Assembly: GCF_013782625.1 (NCBI RefSeq)
Contig: NZ_CP056199.1
Location: forward strand, 390,588-454,587
Reading direction: 5' to 3'
Origin: Enterobacter sp. RHBSTW-00994
Lineage (GTDB): Bacteria > Pseudomonadota > Gammaproteobacteria > Enterobacterales > Enterobacteriaceae
DNA: 64,000 nt
The translations under genes and the position numbers were made by a program. Shown in pieces: positions 21,993 through 35,927 of this stretch (the stretch's first letter is position 1; each line of letters begins with the position of its first letter). Under the pieces are notes generated by a model. It saw only the letters and a program-made list of their open reading frames with translations, did no database searches and was not told the DNA's origin.

Positions 21993-22961
21993 TTAGCCTT
22001 CGGTTTTTTTGTCGTCAACCACCGGACGGGTGCTGTCTACGGCAACGATCTCTTCTTCTGTCTGCGGAGCCGATTCAACAACGGGTGCTGCGACGGTTTC
22101 CGTAGATATAGCCAGTGGCTGGCCGAGTTTTGTGACTGACAGGCTTTCCAGCTCTTCAACCAGCTTCACTTTGCCTGGCGCAAACAGGTTGATTACTGTT
22201 GAACCCAGTTTAAAGCGACCCATTTCCTGACCTTTCAGCAGTGCAACGGAGCCATCGTTTTCACCAGCAGGCCAGGTCCAGCGCTTGATCACACCTTCAC
22301 GTGGCGGGGTGATCGTGCCAGCCCAAACGGTTTCGATGCTGCCTACAATTGTCGCACCCACCAGAATCTGTGCCATTGGCCCAAATTCAGTATCAAACAG
22401 GCAGATGACGCGCTCGTTACGTGCGAACAGGTTTGGTACGTTCTGTGCGGTCAGGTGGTTTACGGAGAACAAATCACCCGGCACATAGATCATTTCACGC
22501 AGGATGCCGTTACACGGCATGTGCACGCGGTGATAGTCGCGTGGTGACAGGTAGGTTGTTGCAAATGAACCGTTGCGGAACAGGTCTGCCATCAGGTAGT
22601 TACCTGCCAGCAGCGCTTCCAGGCTGTAGTTGTGGCCTTTAGCCTGCAAAATTTTATCGTCTTCAATTTTGCCAAGCTGGCTGATGACGCCATCGGCCGG
22701 CATGACCAGTACCGCAGGGTCGTTATTGACAGGGCGAACATCATCACGCAGTGGGCGTACGAAGAATTCGTTGAAAGAGCGATAGCTGGCCGTATCGGGC
22801 TTTTGCGCTTCTTTCATGTCAACCTTGTAGTATTTCACAAACAGGTCGATGACCAGCTTGGTCAACCAGCCCGCTCGTTTGCTTGCGCCCCAGCCCGCCA
22901 GGCGAGTGAGCCACAGTTTTGGCAGAATGTATTGAAGCGAAAGTTTAAATGAGTTTAACAA
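21993..22961 (-). CDS. psd: Phosphatidylserine decarboxylase proenzyme
   Basis: Converts phosphatidylserine to phosphatidylethanolamine at the inner membrane. The 322-residue proenzyme self-cleaves at G253-S254 in [10 protein letters not shown], and Ser254 becomes the pyruvoyl group. The processing triad partners Asp90 (VMPAD) and His147 (YHRVHMPC) are present. The C-terminal tail (from about 290) is Glu/Val-rich and variable. It is upstream of mscM in one operon. Confidence 0.97.
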   Translation of the reverse strand: MLNSFKLSLQYILPKLWLTRLAGWGASKRAGWLTKLVIDLFVKYYKVDMKEAQKPDTASYRSFNEFFVRPLRDDVRPVNNDPAVLVMPADGVISQLGKIEDDKILQAKGHNYSLEALLAGNYLMADLFRNGSFATTYLSPRDYHRVHMPCNGILREMIYVPGDLFSVNHLTAQNVPNLFARNERVICLFDTEFGPMAQILVGATIVGSIETVWAGTITPPREGVIKRWTWPAGENDGSVALLKGQEMGRFKLGSTVINLFAPGKVKLVEELESLSVTKLGQPLAISTETVAAPVVESAPQTEEEIVAVDSTRPVVDDKKTEG

Positions 22962-23058
22962 GGTAGCCTCCAGGCCATTGTTTTGTCGTTCCTGATCCGG
23001 CCAAAAACAGCCGGAACCTGAAAAAAGGGGACGATTTTAGCGATGCTTAGCTTAGTTG

Positions 23059-24111
23059 TCAGTTATCAGAATCAGAAAAGTTTTTACGCGTTTTTACCTG
23101 GTCCATGCTTTCGAGAATACGGTGGTAGTTCTCGAAGCGGGTTTCCGCTATTTCACCGTTTTCAACCGCTTCGCGGATAGCGCAGCCAGGGTCGTTATCG
23201 TGTTTACAGTCGCGATATTTGCAAGCGCCTAAATAGTCATGGAATTCGACAAACCCATTGAAGATTTGTTCCGGCTCAAGATGCCACAACCCGAATTCAC
23301 GCACGCCTGGGGAGTCGATCACATCGCCGCCATGTGGGAAGTGATACAGACGTGAGGCTGTGGTGGTGTGCTGCCCCAGACCTGAGTTGTCGGAAACATC
23401 ATTCGTGAGGATTTCGTCCTGCAGACCCAAAAGATTGTTCAGAAGGCTGGATTTACCCACACCCGACTGGCCAGCAAAAATGCTGATACGCCCGGTAAGT
23501 GCCTCTTCGAGCGGCTTCAGGCCATCTTTCTTATGGCTTGAAACCATCAGTACGCGATAGCCAATATGACGATAGATATCCATCTGTTCGTTGACGAAGT
23601 TCATTCCTTCGTCGTCAAGCAGATCAATCTTGTTCAGGACGATCAGCGGTTCGACGTCAAGCGTTTCGCAGGCCACGAGGTATCTGTCGATGATATTGAG
23701 TGACAGTTCAGGCAGGATCGCAGAAACGATCACAATCTGGTCGATATTAGAGGCGATGGGTTTCACACCATCATAGAAGTCCGGGCGCGTCAGCACGGAC
23801 GTGCGTTCGTGGACAGCTTCGACGATCCCTTTTACGGTAACCCCTTCAGCCGCGGCTTTACCAGGCCGCCATACGACACGGTCACCGGTAACCAGCGAGC
23901 GGATGGTACGACGGATATTGCAACGGTGAACACCACCATCGGCGGCTTCGACATCCGCATGCATACCAAAGCGGCTAATCACAACGCCTTCTGTCGCTTC
24001 ACCAAACAGGTTGTCGTCGTAATCGGGCTTCTCCGTAGTGGTTTTAAGACGGCGCTGGTGGTTGGCATTCACGCGGCGCTGTTGCCCTTTGGAGAGTTTA
24101 TTTTTACTCAA
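23059..24111 (-). CDS. rsgA: Ribosome small-subunit GTPase RsgA
   Basis: A circularly permuted GTPase of 350 residues that aids late maturation of the 30S subunit. Domains in order are an OB fold (about 35-110), a permuted G domain (NKIDLLD before [12 protein letters not shown]) and a zinc finger ([14 protein letters not shown]). The start is the TTG at 24111: AGGAG lies 9 nt before it and the protein then begins [15 protein letters not shown]. An upstream ATG would add 17 codons without family support. It is divergent from orn. Confidence 0.95.
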   Translation of the reverse strand: MSKNKLSKGQQRRVNANHQRRLKTTTEKPDYDDNLFGEATEGVVISRFGMHADVEAADGGVHRCNIRRTIRSLVTGDRVVWRPGKAAAEGVTVKGIVEAVHERTSVLTRPDFYDGVKPIASNIDQIVIVSAILPELSLNIIDRYLVACETLDVEPLIVLNKIDLLDDEGMNFVNEQMDIYRHIGYRVLMVSSHKKDGLKPLEEALTGRISIFAGQSGVGKSSLLNNLLGLQDEILTNDVSDNSGLGQHTTTASRLYHFPHGGDVIDSPGVREFGLWHLEPEQIFNGFVEFHDYLGACKYRDCKHDNDPGCAIREAVENGEIAETRFENYHRILESMDQVKTRKNFSDSDN

Positions 24112-24218
24112 TCGTGCTGACTCCTGGTCGCCCATATCGGGCAAAACCTCTATGATACACACTAATTAATACTAGTTAACCTGCTACAGCCGGTTATGCG
24201 AGAAGGGTGGAAAATAAC

Positions 24219-24764
24219 ATGAGCGCAGATGAAAACAACCTGATTTGGATCGATCTTGAAATGACCGGGCTTGATCCAGAACGCGATCGCATCATTGAGA
24301 TCGCGACGCTGGTAACTGATGCGAACCTCAACATTCTGGCTGAAGGACCAACCATCGCAGTGCACCAGTCGGATGAACAACTGGCATTGATGGATGACTG
24401 GAATGTGCGTACCCATACGGGTAGCGGTCTGGTGGAGCGCGTTAAAGCGAGTACGCAGGGCGATCGCGATGCTGAGCTTGCGACGATTGAATTTCTGAAG
24501 CAGTGGGTCCCGCAAGGCAAATCACCGATTTGCGGTAATAGCATTGGTCAGGATCGTCGCTTCCTGTTTAAGTACATGCCGGAGCTGGAAGCCTATTTCC
24601 ACTATCGCTATCTGGATGTCAGCACGCTGAAAGAACTGGCACGCCGCTGGAAACCTGAAATCCTGGATGGCTTTAAGAAGCAGGGTACACACCAGGCAAT
24701 GGATGACATTCGTGAGTCCGTGGCGGAACTGGCTTACTACCGTGAGAATTTTATTCAGTTATAA
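24219..24764 (+). CDS. orn: Oligoribonuclease
   Basis: A DEDDh 3'-5' exonuclease that degrades 2-5-nt RNAs, including pGpG from c-di-GMP turnover. Exo motifs are visible: IDLEMTG near the start, the central [11 protein letters not shown] and the C-terminal [11 protein letters not shown]. The ATG at 24219 gives the family N-terminus [17 protein letters not shown] (181 residues). Four upstream codons are open but lie over the ribosome site. It precedes the tRNA-Gly cluster. Confidence 0.97.
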   Translation: MSADENNLIWIDLEMTGLDPERDRIIEIATLVTDANLNILAEGPTIAVHQSDEQLALMDDWNVRTHTGSGLVERVKASTQGDRDAELATIEFLKQWVPQGKSPICGNSIGQDRRFLFKYMPELEAYFHYRYLDVSTLKELARRWKPEILDGFKKQGTHQAMDDIRESVAELAYYRENFIQL

Positions 24765-24873
24765 ATTTTGGGCCCGGCGTGCTTGCGCAGCCGGGTTTTT
24801 GCCGTTAAATTGTGCAGCTTGCCGATTAATTAATCACTTGAACGTAATTTCAAAAAAATCGCTTTCAGGGGGG

Positions 24874-24901
24874 TTGCAGCTCAGAGGATTTCTCGTATAA
24901 T
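24874..24901 (+). promoter_or_regulatory. Promoter of the tRNA-Gly operon
   Basis: TTGCAG (24874-24879), a 16-bp spacer and a perfect TATAAT (24896-24901) are followed by the GC-rich discriminator GCGCCTCCC. That discriminator is typical of stringently controlled stable-RNA promoters. Confidence 0.85.
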
Positions 24902-24961
24902 GCGCCTCCCGTAACGACAGAGAATTACGCGTTACGACAGCAACAAAAGCAGTGCAAATTT

Positions 24962-25037
<76 letters not shown>

Positions 25038-25046
25038 AAATTTGAA

Positions 25047-25062
25047 TGTATCGCAAGATACA
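25047..25062 (+). other. Small hairpin in the first tRNA spacer
   Basis: TGTATC-GCAA-GATACA forms a 6-bp stem with a GNRA tetraloop, directly after the AAAATTTGAA that trails the first tRNA. It may guide processing of the tricistronic precursor. Confidence 0.5.
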
Positions 25063-25083
25063 AGCAGCACCAGAACCACCCAA

Positions 25084-25159
<76 letters not shown>

Positions 25160-25169
25160 AAATTTGAAA

Positions 25170-25184
25170 GTGCTTCTAAAGCAC
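25170..25184 (+). other. Small hairpin in the second tRNA spacer
   Basis: GTGCTT-CTA-AAGCAC forms a 6-bp stem placed like the hairpin in the first spacer but with unrelated sequence. This suggests the structure, not the sequence, is kept. Confidence 0.5.
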
Positions 25185-25252
25185 AGACCACCAAATCGTG
25201 GAATTTCGAGTTGTAACGTCAATACAGCGGCAGCTTGAAAAGCACAGATTAA

Positions 25253-25328
<76 letters not shown>

Positions 25329-25415
25329 AATTCTTCTTCACTCTCCAGATATCTACAGCGAATTTCTTCGTTGGGGACATTTTCTATTGCGTTTGAAATA
25401 CTCTTGTAAACAGAG

Positions 25416-25597
25416 TTATCCACAGAATGGTCACTTTATCGATGAAGAGAAAAACCTTCGCACGGTGAACGGTATCTTGATAACTAGCTGAATTTGTTTA
25501 ATTAAATTTCATTTAGAAATGTTAAAGAGATCACTTGACCTGTTTGCAAACCCTCATGGTGCTTGAGTTTGTATTTTTATACACAGGCTGTGAATAT
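25416..25597. promoter_or_regulatory. datA: DnaA-box region, datA-like
   Basis: The 270-bp gap between the last tRNA and queG contains a perfect consensus DnaA box TTATCCACA (25416-25424) and a second box TTATACACA (25577-25585). A one-mismatch inverted box TGTGAATAT lies at 25589-25597. As I recall, E. coli datA, the DnaA-titrating locus at 94.7 min that promotes DnaA-ATP hydrolysis, lies in this tRNA-queG interval. An IHF site was not convincingly found. Confidence 0.6.
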
Positions 25598-25598
25598 A

Positions 25599-26736
25599 TC
25601 AGGCGTCGCGTGTTAGCCCTTTTTCAATCACTCTCACCAGGCGCTGTTTTTTCGGTAATTGCACCTCTATCACACAGGCATTTCGCTTCTCAATTTGCTG
25701 CGCAATCGCCCATTCTATGTGTTCATCGAGAAGTGGGTGCTCACCTCTACGGCTTTCGAGCGCCTGAATATTGGCCTCATTCCAGGCTGCATTACCCAGT
25801 GCAACGGCAATATTTCGCAGCCAGCGTAAATGCCCTATCCGGCGGATGGCGGACCCCTCGGTCACTTTAAGGAACCAGGCCTCAGTCCAGGCGAATAACT
25901 CGATAAGCGGCGGGGCATGCAGTGCTTTTCGCGGGCTAAAGTCTTCTTCATCCGTGAGCTGTGAGTAGCGGTTCCACGGACAGATTAGCTGGCAGTCATC
26001 GCAACCATAGATACGGTTTCCGATGAGTGGGCGAAACTCTTCCGGAATTGCCCCTTCCAGTTCGATGGTGAGATAGGAGATACAGCGGCGAGCATCGACA
26101 GTGTAAGGTTCAACGATAGCGCCTGTTGGGCAGATAGTCATACACGCCACGCAGCGCCCGCAGGCTTCTTCTACAGGGCCATCCACCGGCAATGGCAAAT
26201 CTATTAGCAGTTCGCCCAGAAAGAAGAACGACCCGGCATCACGACTGAGAATAAGTGAGTGCTTACCTGTCCAGCCAAGCCCGGCTTTTTCTGCAATTGG
26301 GCGTTCAAGAATAGGCGCAGAGTCTACAAAGGGTCTAAAATTCAGCGAAACACAGTGTTGCTGAATAGTTTCCCCGAGTTTTTTTAACCGATTGCGCAGA
26401 AGTTTATGGTAATCACGACCCAGAGCGTAACGGCTGACATAACCCAGGGAAGGATCTTTCAGCGTGCGAGCAAATGCCGCATTGGCAGGCAGATAGTTCA
26501 TACGCACGCTGATGACGCGTAATGTACCCGGTAAAAGCTCGTGTGGGCGTGCGCGCATCATGCCATGACGCGCCATCCACTCCATCTCGCCGTGGTATTG
26601 TTTATCCAGCCAGGCCTGAAGTTTAGGCTCGCTGGCGGAGAGGTCGGTATCCGTGATGCCCACTTTCTGAAAGCCAAGCTCAGCGCCCCACTGTTTGATG
26701 TTTTGCGCTAATTGATTGAGATCGAGGGGCTGTGAC

Positions 26737-26738
<2 letters not shown>
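25599..26738 (-). CDS. queG: Epoxyqueuosine reductase QueG
   Basis: The cobalamin- and iron-sulfur-dependent enzyme of the last step of queuosine synthesis in tRNA. It has 379 residues with two ferredoxin-like [4Fe-4S] motifs, CGRCVACMTICP and CDDCQLICP. The ATG at 26738 gives MSQPLDLNQLAQNIKQWG, as in E. coli; the longer frame upstream lies inside nnr. Its start codon and that of divergent nnr share one CATG. The 3' end reaches the DnaA-box region. Confidence 0.95.
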
Positions 26739-28717
<1,979 letters not shown>

Positions 28718-28733
28718 GCTAAGGGATGACGGG

Positions 28734-30059
28734 ATGATTAATCGCGTTAAAGGTTGGTTGTTGGCTGCAACGACACTGCTGTGCGCGCAGGCCGGAGCGG
28801 CAAATCTGTCGGATATTCAGGTGTCGAACGGGGATAACCAGGCCCGTATTACGTTCAGTTTTATGGGCAACCCTGAATATACTTTCTCACCGCTTGATAA
28901 TCGCAGTGTCGCTCTGGACATAAAACAGACGGGTGTCATTCAGGGGCTTCCGCTGCAATTTAGCGGCAATAACCTGGTGAAGAGTATCCGCTCCGGTACG
29001 CCTAAAGACAGCCAGTCGTTACGACTGGTGGTCGATTTAACCCAGAAGGGCAAAACTCAGGCGATGAAGCAGCAAAACGGCGCAAATTATACCGTTGTCT
29101 TTACGATTAATGCGGATGTCCCGCCGCCTCCGCCCGTAGTGGCTAAGCGCGTAGAAACACCGGTATATACACCGCGTCCGTCTGAGCCTGCACGCAACCC
29201 GTTTAAATCAAGCAATGACCGTATCACCAGCGTAACCAGTAGTAATACGGCGACACGTCCTGCCGCCAGTGCGCGCATAGCCAGTGGCGATAAAGTCATT
29301 ATTGCGATTGATGCCGGACACGGCGGGCAAGACCCGGGGGCAATTGGACCGGGAGGGACTCGCGAGAAAAATGTCACTATTTCGATCGCCCGTAAGCTGC
29401 GCGCATTATTGAATGACGACCCGATGTTTAAAGGTGTAATGACCCGTGACGGTGATTACTTTATTTCGGTGATGGGGCGTTCGGATGTCGCGCGTAAGCA
29501 AAATGCCAACTTCCTGGTGTCAATTCATGCTGATGCCGCGCCGAACCGTGATGCGACAGGGGCGTCTGTCTGGGTGCTTTCTAACCGTCGCGCCAACAGT
29601 GAAATGGCTGGCTGGCTTGAACAACACGAGAAGCAGTCAGAACTGTTAGGTGGTGCAGGCGATGTACTGGCAAACAGCCAGTCTGACCCTTACCTCAGCC
29701 AGGCGGTACTGGATTTACAATTCGGTCATTCCCAGCGTGTCGGGTATGATGTCGCCACTAACGTCTTGAACCAACTGCAAAGTGTGGGTGCGCTGCATAA
29801 GCGTCGTCCTGAACATGCAAGCCTGGGCGTTTTGCGCTCGCCGGATATTCCGTCAATCCTGGTAGAAACAGGCTTTATCAGCAATAACGGTGAAGAGCGT
29901 TTGCTGTCGAGCGATAGCTATCAACAGCAAATTGCCAACGCGATTTATAACGGTCTTCGTCACTATTTTGAGGCGCATCCGCTGCAGTCCGCACCGCAAG
30001 GTAGTGCAAGTCAGACGGCCAGCGCGGCTCTGCCTGGCGAGATGACTGCGACAAACTAA
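28734..30059 (+). CDS. amiB: N-acetylmuramoyl-L-alanine amidase AmiB
   Basis: A periplasmic zinc amidase that splits septal peptidoglycan during cell separation, activated by EnvC. A signal peptide (to about residue 23, CAQAGAA) is followed by an AMIN domain (about 24-130), a Pro-rich linker (VPPPPPVV) and the Amidase_3 domain. Zinc and catalytic segments are [21 protein letters not shown] and SIHADAA. The ATG at 28734 is chosen because AAGGGATGACGGG precedes it and the signal peptide starts there. mutL follows after 9 bp. Confidence 0.95.
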   Translation: MINRVKGWLLAATTLLCAQAGAANLSDIQVSNGDNQARITFSFMGNPEYTFSPLDNRSVALDIKQTGVIQGLPLQFSGNNLVKSIRSGTPKDSQSLRLVVDLTQKGKTQAMKQQNGANYTVVFTINADVPPPPPVVAKRVETPVYTPRPSEPARNPFKSSNDRITSVTSSNTATRPAASARIASGDKVIIAIDAGHGGQDPGAIGPGGTREKNVTISIARKLRALLNDDPMFKGVMTRDGDYFISVMGRSDVARKQNANFLVSIHADAAPNRDATGASVWVLSNRRANSEMAGWLEQHEKQSELLGGAGDVLANSQSDPYLSQAVLDLQFGHSQRVGYDVATNVLNQLQSVGALHKRRPEHASLGVLRSPDIPSILVETGFISNNGEERLLSSDSYQQQIANAIYNGLRHYFEAHPLQSAPQGSASQTASAALPGEMTATN

Positions 30060-30068
30060 GGAGAATTC

Positions 30069-31913
30069 ATGCCGATTCAGGTTCTGCCGCCGCAGCTCGC
30101 GAACCAAATCGCCGCCGGTGAGGTGGTGGAACGCCCTGCATCGGTGGTGAAGGAGCTGGTAGAGAACAGCCTCGATGCGGGGGCAACTCGCATCGATATT
30201 GATATCGAACGTGGTGGCGCAAAGCTGATTCGCATTCGGGATAACGGTTGTGGCATCAAAAAAGACGAGCTGGCGCTGGCGCTTGCACGTCATGCCACCA
30301 GTAAAATTGCCTCCCTGGACGATCTGGAAGCGATTATTAGCCTTGGTTTTCGCGGCGAAGCGCTGGCCAGTATCAGTTCAGTTTCACGCTTGACCCTCAC
30401 TTCCCGTACCGCTGAGCAACAAGAAGCATGGCAAGCCTACGCCGAAGGGCGTGATATGGACGTGACGGTGAAACCCGCCGCTCATCCTGTGGGGACCACG
30501 CTGGAAGTATTAGATCTGTTTTACAACACGCCAGCCCGACGCAAGTTTATGCGTACCGAAAAGACCGAGTTTGGGCATATCGACGAAATTATTCGACGTA
30601 TCGCGCTGGCGCGTTTCGATGTGGCCATCAATCTGAGTCATAACGGTAAGATAATACGCCAGTACCGCGCAGTGGCCGAAGGTGGACAGAAAGAGCGTCG
30701 GTTAGGGGCTATCTGCGGAACCGCGTTTCTTGAGCAGGCGCTGGCGATTGAGTGGCAGCATGGCGATCTTGCGATGCGTGGATGGGTGGCCGATCCGAAT
30801 GTGAGCAGTTCTGCTTTCGCTGAGATCCAGTATTGCTATGTAAATGGCCGCATGATGCGCGACCGGCTGATTAATCACGCTATTCGTCAGGCCTGCGAAG
30901 ATAAGCTGGGGGCCGATCAGCAACCCGCCTTTGTCCTGTACCTGGAAATCGATCCGCATCAGGTCGATGTGAATGTGCATCCTGCCAAGCATGAAGTTCG
31001 CTTCCATCAGTCTCGTCTGGTGCACGATTTTATCTATCAGGGGGTGCTGAGTGTACTGCAACAGCAGGTGGAGCCTCAGCTTCCAATGGAAAACGAGGCA
31101 TTAATACCTCGTAGCATCCCGGAAAATCGAGTGGCGGCAGGGCGGAATCATTTTGCCGAACCTGCTGCTGCGCGCGAGCCTGCCGCACCGCGCTTTGCAG
31201 CGACGGGAAGCACGCCGCGCCCAACAGGAGCCAGCTACCCTCATGCTCAGCCTGGTTATGAAAAACAGCAGGGTGCGCTTTACCGGAAATTGCTGGATAC
31301 CCCAGCCGTGGAGCGTAAAGCACACGCAGAGACACCAATGTCTTCACTGGAAGGACATAGTCAGAGCTTTGGTCGGGTATTAACGATTGTTGCACCGGAT
31401 ATGGCGCTGCTCGAGCGAGATAACAAACTGGCATTGTTATCCTTACCGGTGGCTGAACGCTGGCTCAAACAAGCGCAGTTGACGCCCGGGGTTAATGCGG
31501 CCTGTGCTCAGCCACTGTTGATCCCGGTTCGCTTGAAAATATCCCCACAAGAAACAGCAGTTTTACAGCGTGCGATGGCATCGCTTACTCAAATGGGTAT
31601 CGAATGCGTACTGGAAGCACAACATGTGACAATTCGTGCAGTGCCTTTACCCTTACGCCAACAAAATTTACAAAACTTGATTCCTGAACTGATAGGCTAC
31701 CTGGCGCAGCAAACAACGTTTGATGCCGCGAATACTGCTCAGTGGCTTGCTCGTCATCTGGCGAGTGAACACACCGTGTGGAACATGGCGCAGGCGATTA
31801 CTGTGCTGGCAGAGGTTGAACGCCTTTGTCCGCATCTGGTCAAAATGCCGCCGGGTGGTTTATTGCAACTTGTTGATTTAAAAACGGCTATGACCGCCCT
31901 GAAACATGACTGA
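30069..31913 (+). CDS. mutL: DNA mismatch repair protein MutL
   Basis: A GHKL ATPase linking MutS mismatch recognition to MutH and UvrD. N-terminal ATP motifs are [17 protein letters not shown] and [10 protein letters not shown], followed by a low-complexity linker (about 335-430) and a C-terminal dimerisation domain. It lacks the DQHA-type endonuclease motif, as is normal in species with MutH. The 614 residues match E. coli (615). Its 3' end overlaps miaA by 8 bp. Confidence 0.97.
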   Translation: MPIQVLPPQLANQIAAGEVVERPASVVKELVENSLDAGATRIDIDIERGGAKLIRIRDNGCGIKKDELALALARHATSKIASLDDLEAIISLGFRGEALASISSVSRLTLTSRTAEQQEAWQAYAEGRDMDVTVKPAAHPVGTTLEVLDLFYNTPARRKFMRTEKTEFGHIDEIIRRIALARFDVAINLSHNGKIIRQYRAVAEGGQKERRLGAICGTAFLEQALAIEWQHGDLAMRGWVADPNVSSSAFAEIQYCYVNGRMMRDRLINHAIRQACEDKLGADQQPAFVLYLEIDPHQVDVNVHPAKHEVRFHQSRLVHDFIYQGVLSVLQQQVEPQLPMENEALIPRSIPENRVAAGRNHFAEPAAAREPAAPRFAATGSTPRPTGASYPHAQPGYEKQQGALYRKLLDTPAVERKAHAETPMSSLEGHSQSFGRVLTIVAPDMALLERDNKLALLSLPVAERWLKQAQLTPGVNAACAQPLLIPVRLKISPQETAVLQRAMASLTQMGIECVLEAQHVTIRAVPLPLRQQNLQNLIPELIGYLAQQTTFDAANTAQWLARHLASEHTVWNMAQAITVLAEVERLCPHLVKMPPGGLLQLVDLKTAMTALKHD

Positions 31914-32856
31914 TGCAAGCAAGGCGAGCCTGCCTAAGGCAATTTTTTTAATGGGGCCTACGGCCTCCGGCAAAACGGCATTAGCCATTGAGTTACGTAA
32001 AGTTTTGCCTGTAGAGTTGATTAGCGTTGATTCCGCCCTCATCTATCGAGGGATGGACATTGGTACGGCAAAGCCTGACGCAGAAGAACTGCGTGCTGCG
32101 CCGCATCGTTTGCTGGATATTCTCGATCCCGCACAGGCGTATTCGGCTGCTGATTTTCGCCGCGATGCGCTTACGCAGATGGCTGAAATCACTGCGGCAG
32201 GCCGTATCCCGTTGTTAGTTGGCGGAACCATGCTTTATTTTAAGGCGCTGTTGGAGGGATTATCGCCTCTGCCATCAGCAGATCCTGACGTTAGAGCGAA
32301 GATTGAACAGCAGGCGGCAGAGCAGGGGTGGAGTGCTTTGCATAAGCAACTGGAAGAGATTGATCCGGTTGCGGCAGCCCGGATTCATCCAAATGATCCG
32401 CAAAGGCTTTCCCGGGCACTGGAAGTTTTTTTCATTTCGGGTAAAACTTTAACGGAACTGACGCAAACGTCAGGAGACGCTCTGCCGTATCAGGTGCATC
32501 AGTTCGCCATCGCCCCGGCGAGCCGTGAACTGCTCCATCAGCGAATTGAGCAGCGTTTTCATCAGATGTTAGCTTCAGATTTTGAAGCAGAAGTGCGGGC
32601 GCTTTTTGCCCGTGGAGATTTGCATACGGATATGCCTTCCATTCGTTGTGTGGGATACCGCCAGATGTGGTCGTATCTTGAAGGTGAGATTTCATACGAT
32701 GAAATGGTTTATCGAGGTGTTTGCGCCACGAGACAGTTAGCGAAGCGCCAGATAACCTGGTTACGCGGTTGGGAGGGAGTTCACTGGTTAGACAGCGAAA
32801 AACCACAACAAGCGCTAAACGAAGTCATTCAGGTTATTGGTGATATCGTTCACTGA
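31906..32856 (+). CDS. miaA: tRNA dimethylallyltransferase MiaA
   Basis: Adds a dimethylallyl group to A37 of tRNAs reading UNN codons. The P-loop is [10 protein letters not shown] (about residues 17-26), with the substrate-binding [18 protein letters not shown] following. It has 316 residues, the family length. It overlaps mutL by 8 bp and precedes hfq; in E. coli hfq promoters lie inside miaA. Confidence 0.97.
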   Translation: MTDASKASLPKAIFLMGPTASGKTALAIELRKVLPVELISVDSALIYRGMDIGTAKPDAEELRAAPHRLLDILDPAQAYSAADFRRDALTQMAEITAAGRIPLLVGGTMLYFKALLEGLSPLPSADPDVRAKIEQQAAEQGWSALHKQLEEIDPVAAARIHPNDPQRLSRALEVFFISGKTLTELTQTSGDALPYQVHQFAIAPASRELLHQRIEQRFHQMLASDFEAEVRALFARGDLHTDMPSIRCVGYRQMWSYLEGEISYDEMVYRGVCATRQLAKRQITWLRGWEGVHWLDSEKPQQALNEVIQVIGDIVH

Positions 32857-32929
32857 ATGTGTACAATTAAGCCGTATCGTGCGCAATTTTTCAGAATCGC
32901 AAGGTTCTAAGTACAAAACAAGCATATAA

Positions 32930-33253
<324 letters not shown>

Positions 33254-33274
33254 GGTTATTGGCTGTTTTCCACA

Positions 33275-33302
33275 CGGGGAGCCAGGGATCCTGCGTTCCC
33301 CG
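33275..33302 (+). other. Stem-loop between hfq and hflX
   Basis: The CGGGGA/TCCCCG stem encloses the palindrome CAGGGATCCTG. It has no T-run, so it is more likely a processing or stability structure than a terminator. Confidence 0.4.
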
Positions 33303-33327
33303 CTGATCTATCTTGAGGGTTTTACGC

Positions 33328-34608
33328 TTGTTTGACCGTTATGATGCCGGTGAGCAGGCGGTGCTGGTACACATCTATTTTTCGCAAGACAAAGATATGG
33401 AAGACCTCCAGGAGTTTGAAGCTCTGGTCTCTTCCGCCGGCGTCGAAGCAATGCAGGTGATTACCGGTAGCCGTAAAGCGCCGCACCCAAAGTATTTTGT
33501 TGGTGAAGGTAAAGCAGTTGAAATTGCGGATGCCGTAAAAGCAACTGGCGCGTCAGTCGTGTTGTTTGATCATGCGCTGTCTCCAGCCCAGGAGCGCAAC
33601 CTGGAAGCCCTTTGCGAATGCCGTGTTATCGATCGCACGGGACTGATTTTAGATATTTTTGCTCAACGTGCGCGTACCCACGAAGGGAAGTTGCAAGTTG
33701 AGCTGGCGCAGTTGCGCCATCTGGCAACGCGACTTGTGCGTGGCTGGACCCATCTTGAAAGACAAAAAGGCGGGATTGGTTTGCGTGGCCCGGGTGAAAC
33801 CCAGCTCGAAACCGACCGTCGATTACTGCGTGGTCGTATTACCCAGATCCTGTCACGTCTGGAAAGAGTTGAGAAACAGCGTGAGCAGGGACGTCGTTCG
33901 CGAACGAAAGCCGACATCCCAACGGTGTCGCTGGTGGGCTATACCAACGCCGGTAAATCCACCCTGTTTAACCAGATTACCGAGGCCCAGGTTTATGCCG
34001 CAGACCAGTTGTTTGCGACTCTGGATCCAACATTGCGCCGCATCGATGTCGCGGATGTCGGTGAAACTGTGCTAGCAGATACCGTAGGGTTTATCCGTCA
34101 TCTCCCGCACGATTTGGTCGCAGCGTTTAAAGCGACATTGCAAGAGACGCGACAGGCAACGCTGTTGCTGCATGTGATTGATGCTGCAGACGTGCGGGTG
34201 CAGGAAAATATCGATGCGGTGAATGTCGTGCTCGAAGAGATCGACGCGGATGAGATCCCAACGCTGTTGGTGATGAATAAGATCGATATGCTGGATGATT
34301 TTGAGCCGCGTATCGATCGAGATGAAGAGAACAAACCAATTCGGGTCTGGCTTTCAGCTCAGACCGGAGTTGGCGTGCCACTGCTTTTCCAGGCTTTGAC
34401 AGAACGTCTTTCCGGTGAGGTAGCCCAGCACACGCTGCGATTGCCGCCACAGGAAGGTAGGCTGCGCAGCCGGTTTTATCAGCTTCAGGCGATAGAAAAA
34501 GAGTGGATGGAGGATGACGGCAGCGTGGGGATGCAGGTGCGTATGCCGATCGTTGACTGGCGTCGCCTCTGTAAACAAGAACCTGCGCTGGTCGACTATA
34601 TCGTCTGA
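33328..34608 (+). CDS. hflX: Ribosome-splitting GTPase HflX
   Basis: An Obg-like GTPase of 426 residues that rescues stalled or heat-damaged ribosomes. An N-terminal HflX domain (about 1-190, with the [18 protein letters not shown] segment) precedes the G domain ([19 protein letters not shown]). The TTG at 33328 is taken as start: it gives [15 protein letters not shown] like E. coli, with GAGGG upstream. An alternative TTG lies 15 bp earlier. It is between hfq and hflKC. Confidence 0.95.
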   Translation: MFDRYDAGEQAVLVHIYFSQDKDMEDLQEFEALVSSAGVEAMQVITGSRKAPHPKYFVGEGKAVEIADAVKATGASVVLFDHALSPAQERNLEALCECRVIDRTGLILDIFAQRARTHEGKLQVELAQLRHLATRLVRGWTHLERQKGGIGLRGPGETQLETDRRLLRGRITQILSRLERVEKQREQGRRSRTKADIPTVSLVGYTNAGKSTLFNQITEAQVYAADQLFATLDPTLRRIDVADVGETVLADTVGFIRHLPHDLVAAFKATLQETRQATLLLHVIDAADVRVQENIDAVNVVLEEIDADEIPTLLVMNKIDMLDDFEPRIDRDEENKPIRVWLSAQTGVGVPLLFQALTERLSGEVAQHTLRLPPQEGRLRSRFYQLQAIEKEWMEDDGSVGMQVRMPIVDWRRLCKQEPALVDYIV

Positions 34609-34665
34609 TCAGAAAGGGGATGCCTGAAATAATTCGCCCTTGCATAACAAATATGGAGCATATAC

Positions 34666-35925
34666 ATGGCGTGGAATCAGCCCGGTAATAACGGACAAGA
34701 CCGCGACCCGTGGGGAAGCAGCAATAATCAAGGCGGCAACTCTGGGGGAAATGGCAACAAAGGTGGTCGCGAGCAGGGGCCGCCGGATCTGGATGATATC
34801 TTCCGCAAACTCAGCAAAAAGCTGGGTGGTCTTGGCGGGGGGAAAGGTTCTGGCTCGGGTGGCAACACCACTCAGGGACCTCGCCCACACATGGGTGGCC
34901 GCGTAGTAGGCATTGTTGCTGCTGCTGTGGTGATCATCTGGGCTGCCAGCGGATTCTACACCATCAAAGAAGCAGAACGTGGTGTGGTAACCCGTTTTGG
35001 TAAGTTCAGCCATTTGGTTGAACCTGGCCTGAACTGGAAACCGACCTTCATTGACGACGTCACTGCCGTTAACGTTGAGTCTGTTCGTGAGCTGGCTGCA
35101 TCAGGTGTGATGCTGACATCTGATGAGAACGTGGTTCGCGTCGAGATGAACGTGCAGTACCGTGTCACCGATCCGCAGCATTATCTGTTCAGCGTGACCA
35201 GTGCTGATGACAGCCTACGTCAGGCAACTGATAGCGCCCTGCGTGGTGTTATCGGTAAATACACCATGGACCGTATCCTGACGGAAGGTCGTACCGTTAT
35301 TCGTAGCGATACCCAGCGTGAGCTGGAAGAGACCATTCGCCCGTACAACATGGGTATCACCCTGCTGGACGTTAACTTCCAGGCTGCTCGTCCGCCGGAA
35401 GAGGTGAAAGCGGCGTTTGATGATGCGATTGCTGCACGTGAAAACGAACAGCAGTACATCCGTGAAGCGGAGGCCTACACCAACGAAGTGCAGCCGCGTG
35501 CTAACGGTCAGGCGCAGCGTATTCTTGAAGAGGCGCGTGCATACAAGACTCAGACCATCCTGGAAGCTCAGGGTGAAGTGGCTCGTTTCGCGAAGATCCT
35601 GCCTGAATATAAAGCGGCTCCGGAAATTACCCGTGAACGTCTGTATATCGAGACCATGGAAAAAGTGCTGAGCCATACGCGTAAAGTACTGGTTAACGAC
35701 AGCAAAGGTGGAAACCTGATGGTGTTGCCGTTGGATCAGATGCTGAAAGGCGGTTCTGCGCCTGCGGCGAAATCAGATAGTGGCGCGAACAGCCTGCTTC
35801 GTCTGCCGCCAGCGGCATCGGGTAGCTCAAGCGCAACAACCACGCCTTCTTCGAACGATGGTGACATCATGGACCAACGCCGTGCTAACGCGCAGCGTAA
35901 CGACTACCAGCGTCAGGGGGAATAA
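34666..35925 (+). CDS. hflK: HflK, SPFH-family modulator of FtsH
   Basis: A 419-residue type II membrane protein that, with HflC, forms a cage around the FtsH protease and restrains it. The N-terminus is Gly/Asn-rich (about 1-75), one membrane helix follows (VVGIVAAAVVIIWAASGFY, about 79-97), then the periplasmic SPFH domain and a Ser/Pro-rich tail. hflC starts 2 bp after its stop. Confidence 0.97.
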   Translation: MAWNQPGNNGQDRDPWGSSNNQGGNSGGNGNKGGREQGPPDLDDIFRKLSKKLGGLGGGKGSGSGGNTTQGPRPHMGGRVVGIVAAAVVIIWAASGFYTIKEAERGVVTRFGKFSHLVEPGLNWKPTFIDDVTAVNVESVRELAASGVMLTSDENVVRVEMNVQYRVTDPQHYLFSVTSADDSLRQATDSALRGVIGKYTMDRILTEGRTVIRSDTQRELEETIRPYNMGITLLDVNFQAARPPEEVKAAFDDAIAARENEQQYIREAEAYTNEVQPRANGQAQRILEEARAYKTQTILEAQGEVARFAKILPEYKAAPEITRERLYIETMEKVLSHTRKVLVNDSKGGNLMVLPLDQMLKGGSAPAAKSDSGANSLLRLPPAASGSSSATTTPSSNDGDIMDQRRANAQRNDYQRQGE

Positions 35926-35927
35926 GG

